A stretch of DNA of 64,000 nucleotides from Lepidostoma basale (GCA_022606425.2 JAHDVF020001563.1:310001-374000); one strand, 5' to 3'. Shown: positions 22,485 to 33,916, counted from the stretch's first letter. Notes: a model not told the origin generated them from the sequence alone. Numbers and translations: made by a program.

Positions 22485-22796
22485 ATCCTAAATAATGAAA
22501 GGGTCGTTAAGATGGACACATGGAAATAATGAGTGAAGACAGAATGATGAAGAAGATATATGTTAACGACGTGAACGGAGCTAGAAAAAGAGGAAGACCG
22601 AGGAAAACGTGGTAAAAATTAAATATGAAATGTCAGTCACGTGAAGAGTCTGAGAAATCGACGCGCGTGCATGACAAGATGTATGAATGTGGAGGAATCG
22701 AGAGAAGTCTGTCAAGAGATACCGTGTGGCGGTCCATTATTTCTGCCTAACCCTCCGGGAAAAGGCGTGATGGTAAGTTAGTTACTTTAGTTCTAA
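22485..22796 (+). mobile_element. LINE-W relative, 3' fragment
   Basis: atgaaagggtcgttaagatg, then YVNDVNGARKRGRPRKTW, a deletion, VSHVKSLRNRRACM and a tail ccctccgggaaaaggcgtga with a (TTAG)-like end. It is more diverged from the main family than most copies. Confidence 0.75.
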
Positions 22797-22914
22797 ATGA
22801 GTAGCTTTTTTCGATTTATTGTTTCTTGAACAAAGATATAAATCTTCGGATTTTAAATTGAATACAATATAATATAAAAATCTTTGCTTTTACAAGTTGT
22901 TATTGAATAATATA

Positions 22915-23092
22915 TATAATTGAAAACGTCTGTTTTCAAGAAGTTTAATTTATTTTATAGGAATGACATGTTTAGCCTTGTTAAGGCATTATCAAATGTC
23001 ATTTCTATAAAATATGATAAAAACTTTAGAAAACAAAAGCTTTTAATCTTTTTTAATTTAGAGTTTAACATCACTGTTCAAGAAACAATAAA
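22915..23092 (+). mobile_element. Foldback family A, good copy
   Basis: aaaacgtctgttttcaagaa faces ctttagaaaacaaaagctt. Inner gaatgacatgtttagccttg faces aaggcattatcaaatgtcat. On the - strand the centre is TTGATAA-T, a perfect GCCTT aac AAGGC stem, then an ACATGTC block. The flank gtttaacatcactgttcaag and gaaacaataaaa follows. Confidence 0.75.
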
Positions 23093-25139
23093 AAATATTA
23101 TTAATTTTATTTTATATCCATTTGCTTCATGTCTTAACATATTAACAGTTTTCATGCTAAATTATCCGTTTTAGTGTAAACAATTACCCAAAAAATTCAT
23201 TTTTCAACATAAAATATGAACCTATCAAGCTCTTGTTAATATTCTGTCCCCAGTACTCACAGTCACAATGTAATTTGCATAATTCACACACGAAAGTGCA
23301 AACAACTTTGTGAAAACACTTTTTCAGATGTGGATCAAAAAACAAAACATTGTCAAATATAGCCAAAAAATATATCCTACCGTTTTTTTTTTAATAATAA
23401 TCCAGCAATCCCTAAGAGACCTGGTGATTTAAATATACGCAAGTAGAAAAAATAGAGTTTTGAACAAAAATCTGTTCAATACGTGAATCAATTATTCAAT
23501 AGATTTCTAATTCAAATTTTCCTAAACTATTTCTGTGGCGCCATGGAACGGTGTGATTCCTAGAAGTAGTTTTTGATACAATGGCAAAATAATTCACCCA
23601 ATCACGTCCGCCAACGTAAATCTTCAATAGGACAGCCAACTTGGAGCGGAAATACGAAAATGAATATCGATTGACCTAATAACTATTAATTATTAAATTA
23701 GACCACTCCAGCCGCGATTGACTTGCGAAAATTGTGTTTGCAGTTGAAGAAGATTTATTCACAAAACGATTTCTAGTCTGCTGCGGTAGGCAGCCTGGAA
23801 GTCAGTATTAATAATGCACGCGTTCGTGAAATAAGGATGCAAAAATCGCCTCGGCCCCCGAAGCCGATTTGTATGAATAAACAATAGATATTTAGCCACG
23901 CGATCAGCTCGGTACTTTGCCATTTTACTAGACGTTATAATGATTTGTAAGTTTTGCCTGACCGTTGCCGTATTGGCTGAAATAAATAATGCAGGCTTAT
24001 GTGCATACTGTAAATTTTGGTGGGAAAACGACAGACGTTTTCAAACAGATTTTCTAAGTATTTATTCATTTTATCACAGGAACAGGAACACAAAGAATTG
24101 ATCAAACTTTACGCTACTTTTAAATTAGAGACCTAGTAGCATTTATGTTTCAATTCCAAGAAACCATATAGACACTAACCACTATATATATATATCCTAA
24201 AACATATGTTTTACTTGTGTACATAAGTTCTTTGCGAGCATTATCAATAACACAAACCTAAGGATAAAGGGAGTTTTGTAATGATGATTGTCAAAAGTCG
24301 TGAGAACCAGGCGAAGTGCAAAAAACAAGTACAAGTTCTTTGTTAATGTGACCATGAAACATTCCACGTATATTTTTTACAATGTCCAAGGAGAAAAGGC
24401 AATAAAATGTACGTTTGTTTACGCTTTCTTACCTGCTGGTAGGAATTTATTTTAACTTGTCTATGCAGATACTTAACAAAGAAACTGCTAAATATATGGA
24501 CCACGTTTCTCGTATGTAAAATTCTTAATTTAATATTCCCCGGCTGAGTATAAATCTCCACCGCTGACCATAAATCCTTCACACACATAATTTTACATAC
24601 AAATATGGAAATCCCGTATTGAACAAAGGTATCGGTGTAGCGCTGCTGTTCCTTGGGCACTCCGTGAAAAGTATTCTCCGCTCCATTTTGCAATTCAGAA
24701 GTGCCCTAACGATGGTAGATTTCCCTATCGCGAAATGATAATTGTATGGAAATGCAGGCCGTGGCCGGGCGGCTATCGGCGGCGGATGTCGAACCATCCA
24801 TCGGCTTTATGGAAATCGCAACTAACATGCTGATTCCTCGCTGCTGAGCTGCTTGCCGCTGTTTATGAGGGATATTACAACCATAAACTTCGACAAACTC
24901 GTGTCATGTGCTTAAAACACATCACTGCTGTACAATCATTACCCAAAGAAACAGGGATAAATATATTCACACTGCCATATGAGATAAAGTTATCAAATAT
25001 GAATAGAAGAGTCGAATTATGCCGGGCAGCATTGTAAAATCTTGGGCACATTTTGAAGAATCCGAAAAAACCTATAAACTGGAAAAGGAGAGTACACAAC
25101 GCCAACAACTTTGTTCTGCCACTTTTTATTTTATTTTAT
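23093..25139. other. Mostly single-copy stretch
   Basis: No LINE, SINE or foldback was recognised over about 2 kb, which is unusual here. 23540-24010 and 24560-24870 are balanced in composition. A short (ta)n lies at 24184-24196. Open frames of 60-116 codons carry no known motif. Confidence 0.4.
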
Positions 25140-25245
25140 TTTTTAAAAGGAACACAGAAGGGTTCCCACCACATACCCGAGGCTGTTATAGGGTGCAGCG
25201 GCACCCTTTTGTCAACCTCGCCCCGTCCATTCGGGACATACATTT
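25140..25245. repeat. Diverged copy of the 17785-17885 repeat
   Basis: acccgaggctgttatagggt and gcagcggcacccttttgtca align by eye with the earlier copy, with several substitutions. The family is unknown; only two copies are visible. Confidence 0.5.
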
Positions 25246-25394
25246 AATTTACGCAAACACAATGGGATGCCAGGCCACATTTACTGTACTATGTATTTCC
25301 TTCTGTGTCCCGTACTTCCACATATAAACTACTATTTATTTAAAAATATGGAAATAATAACAGTACACTTATGGTATTAACATAATGACAATGT

Positions 25395-25740
25395 CTCAAG
25401 AGATGCCAAAAAGTAGATAGCCACACGGAAAGCCTTGTTGGGTATCAGCCTATAGGATAGAGTCAGAAACATATACATACGAGTCAGTACCACTCAGGTG
25501 GTCGTATCCATTAATTGGCAATGGGCAGGACATGTCGCTCGTGACCCAGATGAAAATGGACAAAGCGATTGCCCGAGGAAGGCAGAGCGTTGAGTTGGGC
25601 GCCCAAAGTTGTCTTGGTGTGACAACATTCTCAAGAGTGCGGAAAGTGTCTGAATGCAGATCGCTAATGATCGTATAGAAAAGAAAATACGAGAGGAGGC
25701 CTACGTCCAGGAGTGTACCGCAACAACAGTATGAAGAAGT
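25395..25740 (+). mobile_element. LINE C-terminal fragment
   Basis: Reads NWQWAGHVARDPDENG, then VGRPKLSWCDNI and EKKIREEAYVQECT, with frameshifts and stops between. This is the usual order of an RTE/R4-type C-terminus (WQWAGH, GRP-W-D, EAYVQ). It ends near 25740. Confidence 0.75.
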
Positions 25741-26819
25741 TATTTATTTATTATGATACGCCACAAGTAATTTTGTAAAATGGTAGTTACTATAGTCAGG
25801 CACAATGTAACATTAGAAATGAAGTAAAAAAGTAATAAGAAATTAAAGAAATTTATAATATTTACAAAGAATACAAAATCTGTAAAAAAGTTTTTTTTTA
25901 TATTACGAAGAGAAAAAACAACCAAATGGATACAAACAGTCTACAGTTATATGTGATCAGATTTAAAAAAACAAATTAAATGTGTTTTAAATATACATCA
26001 ATTAGAATGGAAGATAGCATTGTCGCTATCCTATATGTGGAACCTGGAAATGAGTGAGTATTAAGTGAGTATATAAATTAGTATTAATATTTGAATACAT
26101 TGAATTCACACCTTCCTTTACAATTTCACTGATACTTGTTCTGATGGTTACCAACAACATTATTTACTCATCAACAAAAAATATAATACAATTTCCTTAA
26201 ATGATAATTAATTAAAGAAAACCAATATGCTGATGCCTTCATTATTACTGAGTAAGAATGCACGTATATACGCATTTTCTTATTTGGATAAAATTTTGAT
26301 TATATTTATATGATAACAGATTTTTTCTGCTTATTTGTATAAAGAATTTTTATAAACCTTTAAGAAACTGAAACTTTATACACGGATTTTCACAAACTCT
26401 GCAAATCGTGATATAAACGTATAATTTACCATTTTTGCATACAGTTCTTCATTCCTTTTTAAGGCCACGTCACTCTTCTATATAAAGGCTAAGCAAACAA
26501 AGTTTCTGACATGTAATCTTACTTCCCTTTCTGTTAAAGCTATATTTCTGTATAATGCAAATTTGATCTGAAATTGCACCGAATGTTTTTCGACTTCAGC
26601 CGATTTTATATTCTTTATAGTTTGGTCACGTTATATTTTAACTTATTTAATTTAAATATGACTATATAAGATACAAGCTCAGAGCAATGTAGTGTTTAAA
26701 ACAATAATTTGGTCGTAAATGAACTAAACGTTTTTTTTTTCATGTATGTTCTAATTGATTGTTTTTTTTTAATGTTTTTATTTTTATAATATTATTGAAT
26801 AGTGAAAAAAAAGAACATT
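25741..26819. other. AT-rich, nothing recognised
   Basis: Homopolymer-rich sequence without repeat family hits or coding signal. Confidence 0.45.
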
Positions 26820-27090
26820 ATGTGTTTAATTATTTTTCTTTGTTATTTTATTTTGTATCATTGTATTTCAGATAATTTGTTTTAGATTTATTATGTAGAC
26901 GTTGAACGATCGAAGTGTGCGCGGGAGATGCCTGTTGGTGGCGATGAGGTTCGCAACCCATCACACCGCGTCTCTCGCGATGGCGAAAAGTGAAGGATGG
27001 AGTGCCGCATCGATTAAAGTGTGGCAGTCCATTCTTTCTGCCTACCCTTTCGGGGAGACGGCGTGATGGTTAGTTAGTTAGTTAGTTTGA
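26820..27090 (+). mobile_element. SINE-R, near full length
   Basis: AT-rich head (taattatttttctttgtt, agataatttgttttagattt), GC-rich body (gtgtgcgcgggagatgcctg, gatgaggttcgcaacccatc, cgcgtctctcgcg), then the 3' end shared with LINE-W (agtgtggcagtccattcttt, ggggagacggcgtgatgg) and (TTAG)n at 27068-27088. ggttcgcaacc resembles a B box, but no well-spaced A box is evident. Confidence 0.85.
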
Positions 27091-27649
27091 ATAGTGAAAT
27101 CGGCTTACTTCTTCGTTTAAATCTTATAAAAATTAAACTTGAAATTATTATTAAAACAAACTTGGTAAGATATAAAAACAATAAAATAGACAACTCTAAG
27201 CATATTTTGAATTGTTTGTCGTTTTTACAAATAATCGTGTACAAAATATCAATTTAAATCACTCGAAATTATGTTAAATAAGGTTTCACTAAGGTTTAAT
27301 AACTAAGGTTTCACAAGTAAACAAATTTTTTATTATGTCTATATATAAAACGAGCAATATTACTTAATATTAACAATGCTCTGACTAATACTGTTGTTAA
27401 TTATTATACACAAACATGTTCTGAATTGTCTTCCAGCACCATCTGGTTGGTGGAATTTGAAGAGGCTTTGCGGCTTTGACTCATTTATTCGTGCAGAGCA
27501 AATTGATTGGCTTGTTGAATTTAACTACGTTTGCCATATTACGTATTTACTAAAGTAAATTTTTTTTTTTTTTTGGAACAAATAGCTAATTTATGTAATT
27601 TTACCCATCGAAGTGAAGAGCATAATATTATATCAGTAATTTGTGAATC
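27091..27649. other. AT-rich, nothing recognised
   Basis: No supported feature; a poly-T run lies near 27558-27575. Confidence 0.45.
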
Positions 27650-28005
27650 GTATCTATCACGTTATGATATATATTTTATCACGATATGATACAATACATA
27701 TTTTATCACGATATGATACGTATTGTATCACGATATACATATTATACGAGTATCACGATATGCTACATATTTTATCACGATATGACACATATTTTATCAC
27801 GATACGATACATATTTTATCAAGATATGATACATATTTAATCACGATATGATTCATATTATATTTTATCACGATACGATACATATTATATCACGATATGA
27901 TACATATTTTATCACGATATGATACGTATTTTATCATGATATGATACATACGTATATCACGATATGATACATATTTTATCGCGATATGATACATATTTTT
28001 GTTTA
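27650..28005. repeat. 22-bp tandem satellite
   Basis: About 15 degenerate units of atcacgatatgatacatatt plus tt. Each unit contains the near-palindrome tatcacgatatgata. The array encodes only a repetitive frame (ILSRYDT...), which I regard as chance. Confidence 0.85.
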
Positions 28006-28342
28006 TTGAAGTACACGTATAGGTTGATAGAAAACCATCACGCAGGTGTGTTAACTTCTATCTCCGTTTGTTATAACTTTTCCTGCACTAAACTTTCTAA
28101 CTCGCGTCTCGGGGGAGAGCGCTTCAAACACAATAACAAATATTTATTTTATTAAAACATAACTGCTGTCATATAAAACTTCTGATCTTAGTTCGTTGAA
28201 GTTTTCAATATTCTTGAAATAGTTTATTTTATAAAACATAAGATGTCGAGACACCTAATTATCCTGGTAATTGGCATGAAGCTCCAACATGACAGATATT
28301 TTTATTCATTTGGATTGTTAGGCAATTAATGATTTTGATATA

Positions 28343-29664
28343 CGAGGTCTGTTCAAAAAGTATCGCGAATTTTGAATTTCCGCTGGCTACGTATATTTGA
28401 TTTTTGATTTTTTTGTAGCGTTATGTTGGTACTCATGTCCCTTACTTATCCTGACAAGGTCGGCCATTTTGAATGTTTAGTTAATTTTTGACAGCTGTTT
28501 TGCTTGGATGTGTTTTGGCTCGTCTTCGATTTTTGCCTATTCCAAAAAAATGGATCAAAGAATCTGTATCAAATTTTGTGTGAAAAACAAAATAAAGTGC
28601 GCGGACGCATTTCGAATGTTGACTGTGGCATATGGTGAAGCTACCTTGGACCAAAGCAACGTTTATCGGTGGTACAAAATGTTCTCAGAGGGCCGAGAAG
28701 ATATGAACGACGAAGAGCGTGCCGGACGCCCGAGCACGTCAACAACAGACGAAAACATTGATAAAGTGAAGAAAATAGTATTAGCCAATCGTCGAATCAC
28801 CGTTAGAGAAGTTGCTGAGGACCTAAACATATCGATTGGCTCGTGCCATTCGATTTTAACCAATGATTTGGGCATGAGTCGGGTCGCCGCGAAATTCGTG
28901 CCAAAATTGCTCAATTTCGACCAAAAACAGCATCGCGTTAACATTGCTCAGGAGATGTTGGACTCGGTCCGTGACGACCCAAATGTGCTCCAGAGGGTCA
29001 TAACTGGTGACGAATCATGGGTTTATGGTTATGACGTGGAAACCAAAGCTCAATCATCCCAATGGAAGCTGCCGCATGAGCCAAGACCAAAAAAAGCGCG
29101 CCAAGTTCGGTCGAACGTGAAGGTTTTGCTCACAGTTTTCTTTGATTGCAGGGGCGTGGTGCATCATGAGTTCTTGCCACAGGGTAGTACGGTCAATAAG
29201 GAATATTACCTGCAAGTAATGCGCAATTTGCGCGAAGCAATCCACCAGAAACGCCCGGATTTGTGGAAGAACAAAAACTGGCTTTTGCACCATGATAACG
29301 CCCCTGCTCACACATCGTTGCTTGTGCGCGAATGTTTGGCCAAAAACAACACAGTAATGGTGCCGCAGCCACCGTATTCCCCAGACCTGGCCCCCTGTGA
29401 CTTTTTCCTGTTTCCAAAACTGAAGAGGCCCATGAAAGGACGACGCTACGCCACGATTGAGGAGATAAAGACGGCATCGAAGGAGGAGCTGAACAAGATC
29501 ACAAAAATGATTTTTTTAAGTGCTTCGAGGATTGGAAAAAACGTTGGCATAAATGTATTATATCCGAGGGGAATTACTTTGAAGGGGACAAAATAGATAT
29601 TCATGAATAAATAAATACTTTTTGAAAAAATATAAAATTCGCGATACTTTTTGAACAGACCTCG
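28343..29664 (+). mobile_element. mariner transposon, nearly complete
   Basis: A 1322-bp Tc1/mariner element with perfect 31-bp terminal inverted repeats (28343-28373 and 29634-29664, beginning cgaggtctgttcaaaaagta). It is flanked by the TA target duplication at 28341-28342 and 29665-29666. It holds one transposase reading frame. The perfect TIRs and almost intact frame point to a young insertion. It lies about 340 bp beyond a 22-bp satellite and is in + orientation. Confidence 0.95.
28550..29610 (+). pseudogene. mariner transposase, C-terminal frameshift
   Basis: A DDD transposase that binds its element's TIRs and cuts and pastes it at TA sites. I start at the ATG at 28550 (MDQRICIKFC), since mariner proteins of ~345 residues begin there; an in-frame ATG at 28508 adds 14 residues. 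Residues 1-110 form the two helix-turn-helix domains (AGRPSTSTT linker). FVPKLL near 116-121 stands in for the usual WVPHEL. Catalytic residues are Asp154 (TGDESW), Asp249 (HHDNAPAH) and Asp284 (YSPDLAPCDFF), giving exact D,D34D spacing. After residue 319 the frame shifts within a run of five A (29503-29507). The original end, with CFEDWKKRWHKC, continues one frame over to a stop at 29608-29610, while the shifted frame stops at 29596. The catalytic core is intact, but the protein has the wrong C-terminus. Confidence 0.93.
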
Positions 29665-29699
29665 TATTCTCTACTTGGTACAATTACAACACAGATCTT

Positions 29700-29950
29700 A
29701 AAACTTACTAACCATCATTCGTAATTTTCCTTCTCTTATTTGTCTTCTTCTTGCCACTCTTTTGATGTCATCATACCAACTTGCTTGTCGTCTGGCCGGG
29801 TTTCTATGTTCGATTCTCGATCGCCCCTGCAAGATGCGTCTGGTCCGCTGATTATCCGTTGTCCTTAATTTTTCCGGCCCAATTCCACTTCAACAGGGCT
29901 GTTTTGCATACTATACAGACATAGGCAACTTTGGTATTATCTCTGATCCA
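29700..29950 (-). mobile_element. LINE C-terminal fragment
   Basis: The - strand reads a degraded ETRPDDKQVGMMTSKEWQEE with a (GAA)-rich end. This is the GRP-W-DD--K-A--W pattern of LINE C-termini. Short and broken. Confidence 0.6.
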
Positions 29951-30374
29951 TTCATTGCGTTGCCTTTTTATAACAAATATACCGCTAAGTGTGTTATTTT
30001 ATATTGAAATGCGTGAAAAATTGGTCCCATTGGGTTCTCAGAATGAATTTCCTATTTCATAACACATTTGATGATATATTATAGAGCATCTTAATAAATT
30101 ATCTATAATATTTAAATTATTTTTAATACATTGATGTGAACGTCAGATTTAAAAAAGTTTTATTTTTTTTGATGGGATGACATATTTCACCTTGCTTTTA
30201 TTTAATTATATTACTTCTAAAACGTTCGATCACATTTATATTTCATATATTAAATGTCAGTTTCCTAATTTGGATGATGTTGTTACACATTAATATTTTA
30301 AATATTTATTTCACTATTCATATACAATTTGGGTCAACGAATCGGTCATTTATCAACTCATTTTTATAAAATTG
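29951..30374. other. AT-rich; possible decayed foldback A near 30140-30250
   Basis: gaacgtcagatttaaaaaag, gatgggatgacatatttcac and acttctaaaacgttcg recall family A blocks, but pairing is poor. Confidence 0.35.
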
Positions 30375-30785
30375 TATTGTTATTTCTTTTTCTTCTTATT
30401 CTTCTTCCTTAGCCTATTCCCGTCCACTCCTGGACAAAGGCCTCCTCCATTCGCTACCATGTCACTCTGTCTTGTGCAGACTGCATCCAGGTTATTCCGA
30501 CGTGTCTGTTCAGATCATCCTTCCACCGTAGTTGCGTTCAACCTGCAATTCTCTTTGCCGTCCACGGTCTCCAAGTCAGAGGTCTTCTTGCCCATTTTTC
30601 ATCTGAGCCTGGCTACGTGACCTGCCCACTGCCATTTTAGAATCGCCACGCGGTGGATGATGTCAGTGACCTTTGTTTTTTCTCTCACCGTATCGTTTCT
30701 GCCTCTGTCTCTTAGGCTTATTCCTAACATGGCTCTTTCCATGGCTCTTTGGGCCACTCCTAGTTTCTCAGCATTGTTATTTATT
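30375..30785 (-). mobile_element. LINE-K fragment, uninterrupted
   Basis: Antisense LINE C-terminus colinear with 14879-15790 but lacking the insertion: cctattcccgtccactcctg, ggttattccgacgtgtctgt, gttgcgttcaacctgcaatt, actgccattttagaatcgcc. - strand motifs include an AILKWQWAGHV-like block. This copy proves the insertion at 15024-15505. Confidence 0.8.
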
Positions 30786-31007
30786 GGAAGTAAAGGGCAT
30801 CGAAGGTGCCTCCATGTGTGGTTTTATTATAACACTCGGCGCCCACGGAAACTACACAAGTCAGCCAAACCTTCCACCATAATGGCAAAAGAATATGAGA
30901 GATTTGGTCCTTTTTTGGCTATCTCTACAAAACTAGTTTTCGACTGATGTGTTTTTTTTTTAAAAGACTAACATCAAGGATTTACAATATTTTTTTAATG
31001 TATACAT

Positions 31008-31268
31008 ATACTTGTATACGAATACTGGATTTCACCCATTGCGGGTTATCAATTCATGATTTAATTGTATCTCAATAGAGACAAAGATGCAAACTGGAAA
31101 CTGAATATGGTTGATCAAGGTGTTTACAGGACTTATGACCTTAAACATAAGTCGTTAAATAATCAACATAAACACCGTTGGGTTAAGTGCACACTTTATG
31201 TAATTACAACATTCCCCATTCTACCTTTGTTATGACCATGTCTGACAAATTTTTGGAAGTTGTATATA
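31008..31268 (+). mobile_element. Foldback family B, single half
   Basis: Flank (actggatttcacccattgcg, ggttatcaattcatg) precedes tctcaatagagacaaagatg, tatggttgatcaaggtgttt and the central block (acaacattccccattctacc, gtctgacaaatttttggaa). The second arm is missing, so it is broken or rearranged. Confidence 0.7.
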
Positions 31269-31324
31269 TGTCAAAGTCCAACGCCAAGGATTTATGTCAA
31301 TGATATTAGAATTGCTTTTTTACA

Positions 31325-31447
31325 ATCTTCAATGTGAGCAGAAAATAGCTCATTATTATGATAAAGGAATCTGGTCGTATCCAGGCTTGAACCCATGTCC
31401 CCTGGATCAAAAGCCAAGCGTTATATCCCCTAGACCACCACCCGGTT
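31325..31447 (-). mobile_element. SINE T2 copy, antisense
   Basis: gcagaaaatagctcattat, ccaggcttgaacccatgtcc (reverse of the B box) and cccctagaccaccacccggt (reverse of the A box). Confidence 0.75.
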
Positions 31448-32030
31448 TGTCCCTTAATCATTGTGTAAACATTGTCCTATTTTCATATTAGATTCCGAAA
31501 GTAAGCGCGAACGTTCAACTTAATCGCTCGTGCATATCTAGACTCGTAAGTAATGAATAGTATTAAGTTAATTACCGGAGAAGCAGTTCGCCCCTGTTTG
31601 ATTAATTTTTATTGTTGATTCCGAACGGGGCCTTATTTAAAAATACATTCACGGTAAGTTTCACGAATTCGGCAATAAATATTTTATTGTCTACGCACCG
31701 AGCCGATAAAACCGTTGAACGAAAGCTTAACTTTTATACCCAATATTAAAATGGGCTATATATTTTTGATCGCAATCACGATCGGGGCATAGCGATCGCG
31801 CGCCTAATTTTATGCAAAGATTTAAATTTACAATTGGCCGTAAACGTTGGAATGTGTTTTCACGCTTCTGTGCCCACTATTATTACTTCTTTCACAAATA
31901 TTTGTTTCATTTTTATTGACTGATCTTAAATCTACTCCAGACTCCAAAGACAACAAAATAAAATAATAAAATTAGCATATAACACTTACTACCTTACCCC
32001 AATCATACAAGTTTACAGACAAACTAAATA
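31448..32030. other. Single-copy stretch
   Basis: 31490-31860 is balanced and unique in the window (gcacaaagccgat-like GC patches, gatcgggcatagcgatcgcg). No ORF was called. Possible regulatory island. Confidence 0.35.
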
Positions 32031-32332
32031 AATGGACATATCAGACCTGACCAAATTTGAGACCTTGAAAATCGTACACAGAGTGACCATGGAAGCGACA
32101 ACAGGCAGCAGCTACAATTTAACTAAAAATTCAGACATACACAGACACTGGACCAGGAACTGTGACAGATATCACTTACCGAATGCACGAAGTAAGACAG
32201 GAAATCAAGGATTTTGAACAATGCACTGAAACTTTACAATGAACTACCAAAAGACACAAGGAGTCTCACTACAACTCAATATAAAATATATCTGAAACAT
32301 TACATAATTAATAGTAGGATCTAAAAATGTAT
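32031..32332 (+). mobile_element. LINE RT C-terminal fragment (CR1/jockey-like)
   Basis: Two frames joined by a 1-bp slip near 32200: RHWTRNCDRYHLPNARSKTG, then NNALKLYNELPKDTRSLTTT and a YLKHYI end with a stop at 32328. The pattern of PRT/ARS, then LYN-LP, then a K--YL end is the thumb/C-terminus of a CR1- or jockey-type reverse transcriptase. Confidence 0.7.
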
Positions 32333-32486
32333 CCTTGTAACCCAATTGGGTATTTTTTTTAAATATAATTTAAAAAAATTAAATCCGAATAAGTCGTTTT
32401 TTAAATAGCGTATTTCATTTTTTTACGGTTTGTGTATCTCACCTTTTAGTGATTTTTTTTTATAATTACTGTTAAAATTTATTTGG

Positions 32487-32775
32487 TTTTTTTGTAACAC
32501 CTGATGATGCCAACATCGGTCGAGGAAACAGCTGTCGCGACACTCAATGAATAAAAAAAATGTGATATTATAACAATGTTATAATTGGGTGAAAATGGAA
32601 GGAGCTGGGGAATGGAGAGAGATGGCCAGAGACAGAAGTCAGTGAAGGCCCGTTGTGGAGGAGGCCAAGTCCCACGCTGGGATGTAGCGCCGAGAAATGA
32701 ATGTTATAAATCTTTACAGTAATAATGATGAAGTATCCATAGTGTTTCGGCCAAAACAATGGACTATTTGATTCT
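32487..32775 (+). mobile_element. Foldback family 1 half, with a LINE piece inserted
   Basis: gtaacacctgatgatgccaa, catcggtcgaggaaacagct, gtcgcgacactc match one arm of 16625-16912. After ataacaatgttataat, a LINE tail fragment intervenes at about 32585-32712 (gagatggccagagacagaag, aggaggccaagtcccacgct). The family end (catagtgtttcggccaaaac) then resumes at 32738. Confidence 0.7.
32585..32712 (+). mobile_element. LINE C-terminal tail fragment
   Basis: Reads EMARDRSQ-like then VVEEAKSHAGM-like residues, the usual last lines of an RTE-type LINE protein. It is the sense counterpart of the antisense fragment at 55138. Confidence 0.7.
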
Positions 32776-33300
32776 TTATAACATAAATTAATCTCTATAT
32801 TAAGTTTTCCAAGAATTAATTTTCTTTCTCCTTATGATACTGGTTAGAGTTAAATAATAAAGCATTGGATTCATGGTGTCTCAGTATATTATTATATATT
32901 ATCTATTATATTAAAGATCGCAAGAAAATGTGCAACTTCAAACGCCTAAATGAAAATAAATAAAAAGTTTGATACTAATAATCCATATTTTTAAAATAAT
33001 GAATTCACACGCTAAAATTGAAAGCGAATACGTGTATAAATGTTAAAATCTATGAAATCTCTTTCAACGAAGTTCTGATACGGCGAAAAATGACTACAAT
33101 GATTTTCTTAAGCAAAATATTGCTATTGCATTGTGAATTATTCCACTTCTTTTAAATGAAAAGTTAATGAATACATTATTTAGTATAGGTAAAATACAAC
33201 AAATTATTACAGTAACGGCACTTCTTCGTCAGAGCATAATTTTATAAAAAATGTATAGTGATTTTTAATAATTATTTTGATAAGCTCTTATACTTACTAT
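32776..33300. other. AT-rich, nothing recognised
   Basis: No supported feature. Confidence 0.45.
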
Positions 33301-33916
33301 TATAAAAACTAACTAACTAACAATCACGCCATTTCCTCGAAGGAGTAGGCAGAGAGGATGGACCCCCATACTGCTCTGTCGTGACATACCTCTCTAGAAT
33401 CTTCTACATGCGTATATGTATACGCTTGTCGATTTTCGAAACATATACGCTTGTCGATTTTCCGAATTCACTGTTTTTCTTTCTACTCACCCTACTTGTT
33501 TATAACATTTTGACCATTCTTCTCTCGTCCATTTGTTCCATATGTCCAATCCATCTCAGTTTTTTTTTTTATTTTGCTTACGATGCAGTCATCTGCCTTA
33601 CATTTCTTATTTTGTCTTTCGGTATTCTAAAAAAAAAAAATTACCATCACGCCGTCTCCCCAAAAGGGTAGGCAGAAAGAATGGACTGTCACACTTTAAC
33701 CGGCACTCCATCCTTCTCTTTTCGCCCCGCGGGAGACACGGTGTGATGGGTTGCGAACCTCATCGCCAAATTATATATAATTTTCCCGCACATTATTTTC
33801 AGTAATCTTATTTCTACGACAATTATCCTACTTTCATCCTTCTTTTGCCAGCTCCAAGCTTCACTTCCATACATAAAGGATATCACTAAAACTTCATTAT
33901 GTATTGCCATCTTTGC
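33301..33916 (-). mobile_element. LINE-W relative, split by a SINE-R
   Basis: Antisense tail at 33301-33370 (catcacgccatttcctcgaa), then degraded coding sequence to about 33630. It resumes at 33800-33916 with EAWSWQKKDESRI-type sequence (MAIHNEVLVISFMYGSEAWS). The gap holds SINE-R 33640-33795. A local duplication at 33405-33465 repeats tatacgcttgtcgattttc. Confidence 0.75.
33640..33795 (-). mobile_element. SINE-R nested in LINE-W
   Basis: taccatcacgccgtctcccc, aagggtaggcagaaagaatg, cgccccgcgggagacacggt, gatgggttgcgaacctcatc. The surrounding LINE-W breaks exactly here. The (CTAA) tail is reduced to an A-run. Confidence 0.8.

Noticed and set aside
24343..24693. 116-codon - strand frame
   Set aside because: No recognised motif, not flanked by coding-like sequence, composition as in the surroundings.
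27650..28005. CRISPR-like array
   Set aside because: Units abut each other without unique spacers and the context is eukaryotic; it is a satellite.
28663..28944. - strand frames inside the mariner
   Set aside because: Shadows of the transposase frame on the other strand.
30372..30947. + strand frames of 69-96 codons
   Set aside because: Shadows of an antisense LINE-K fragment.
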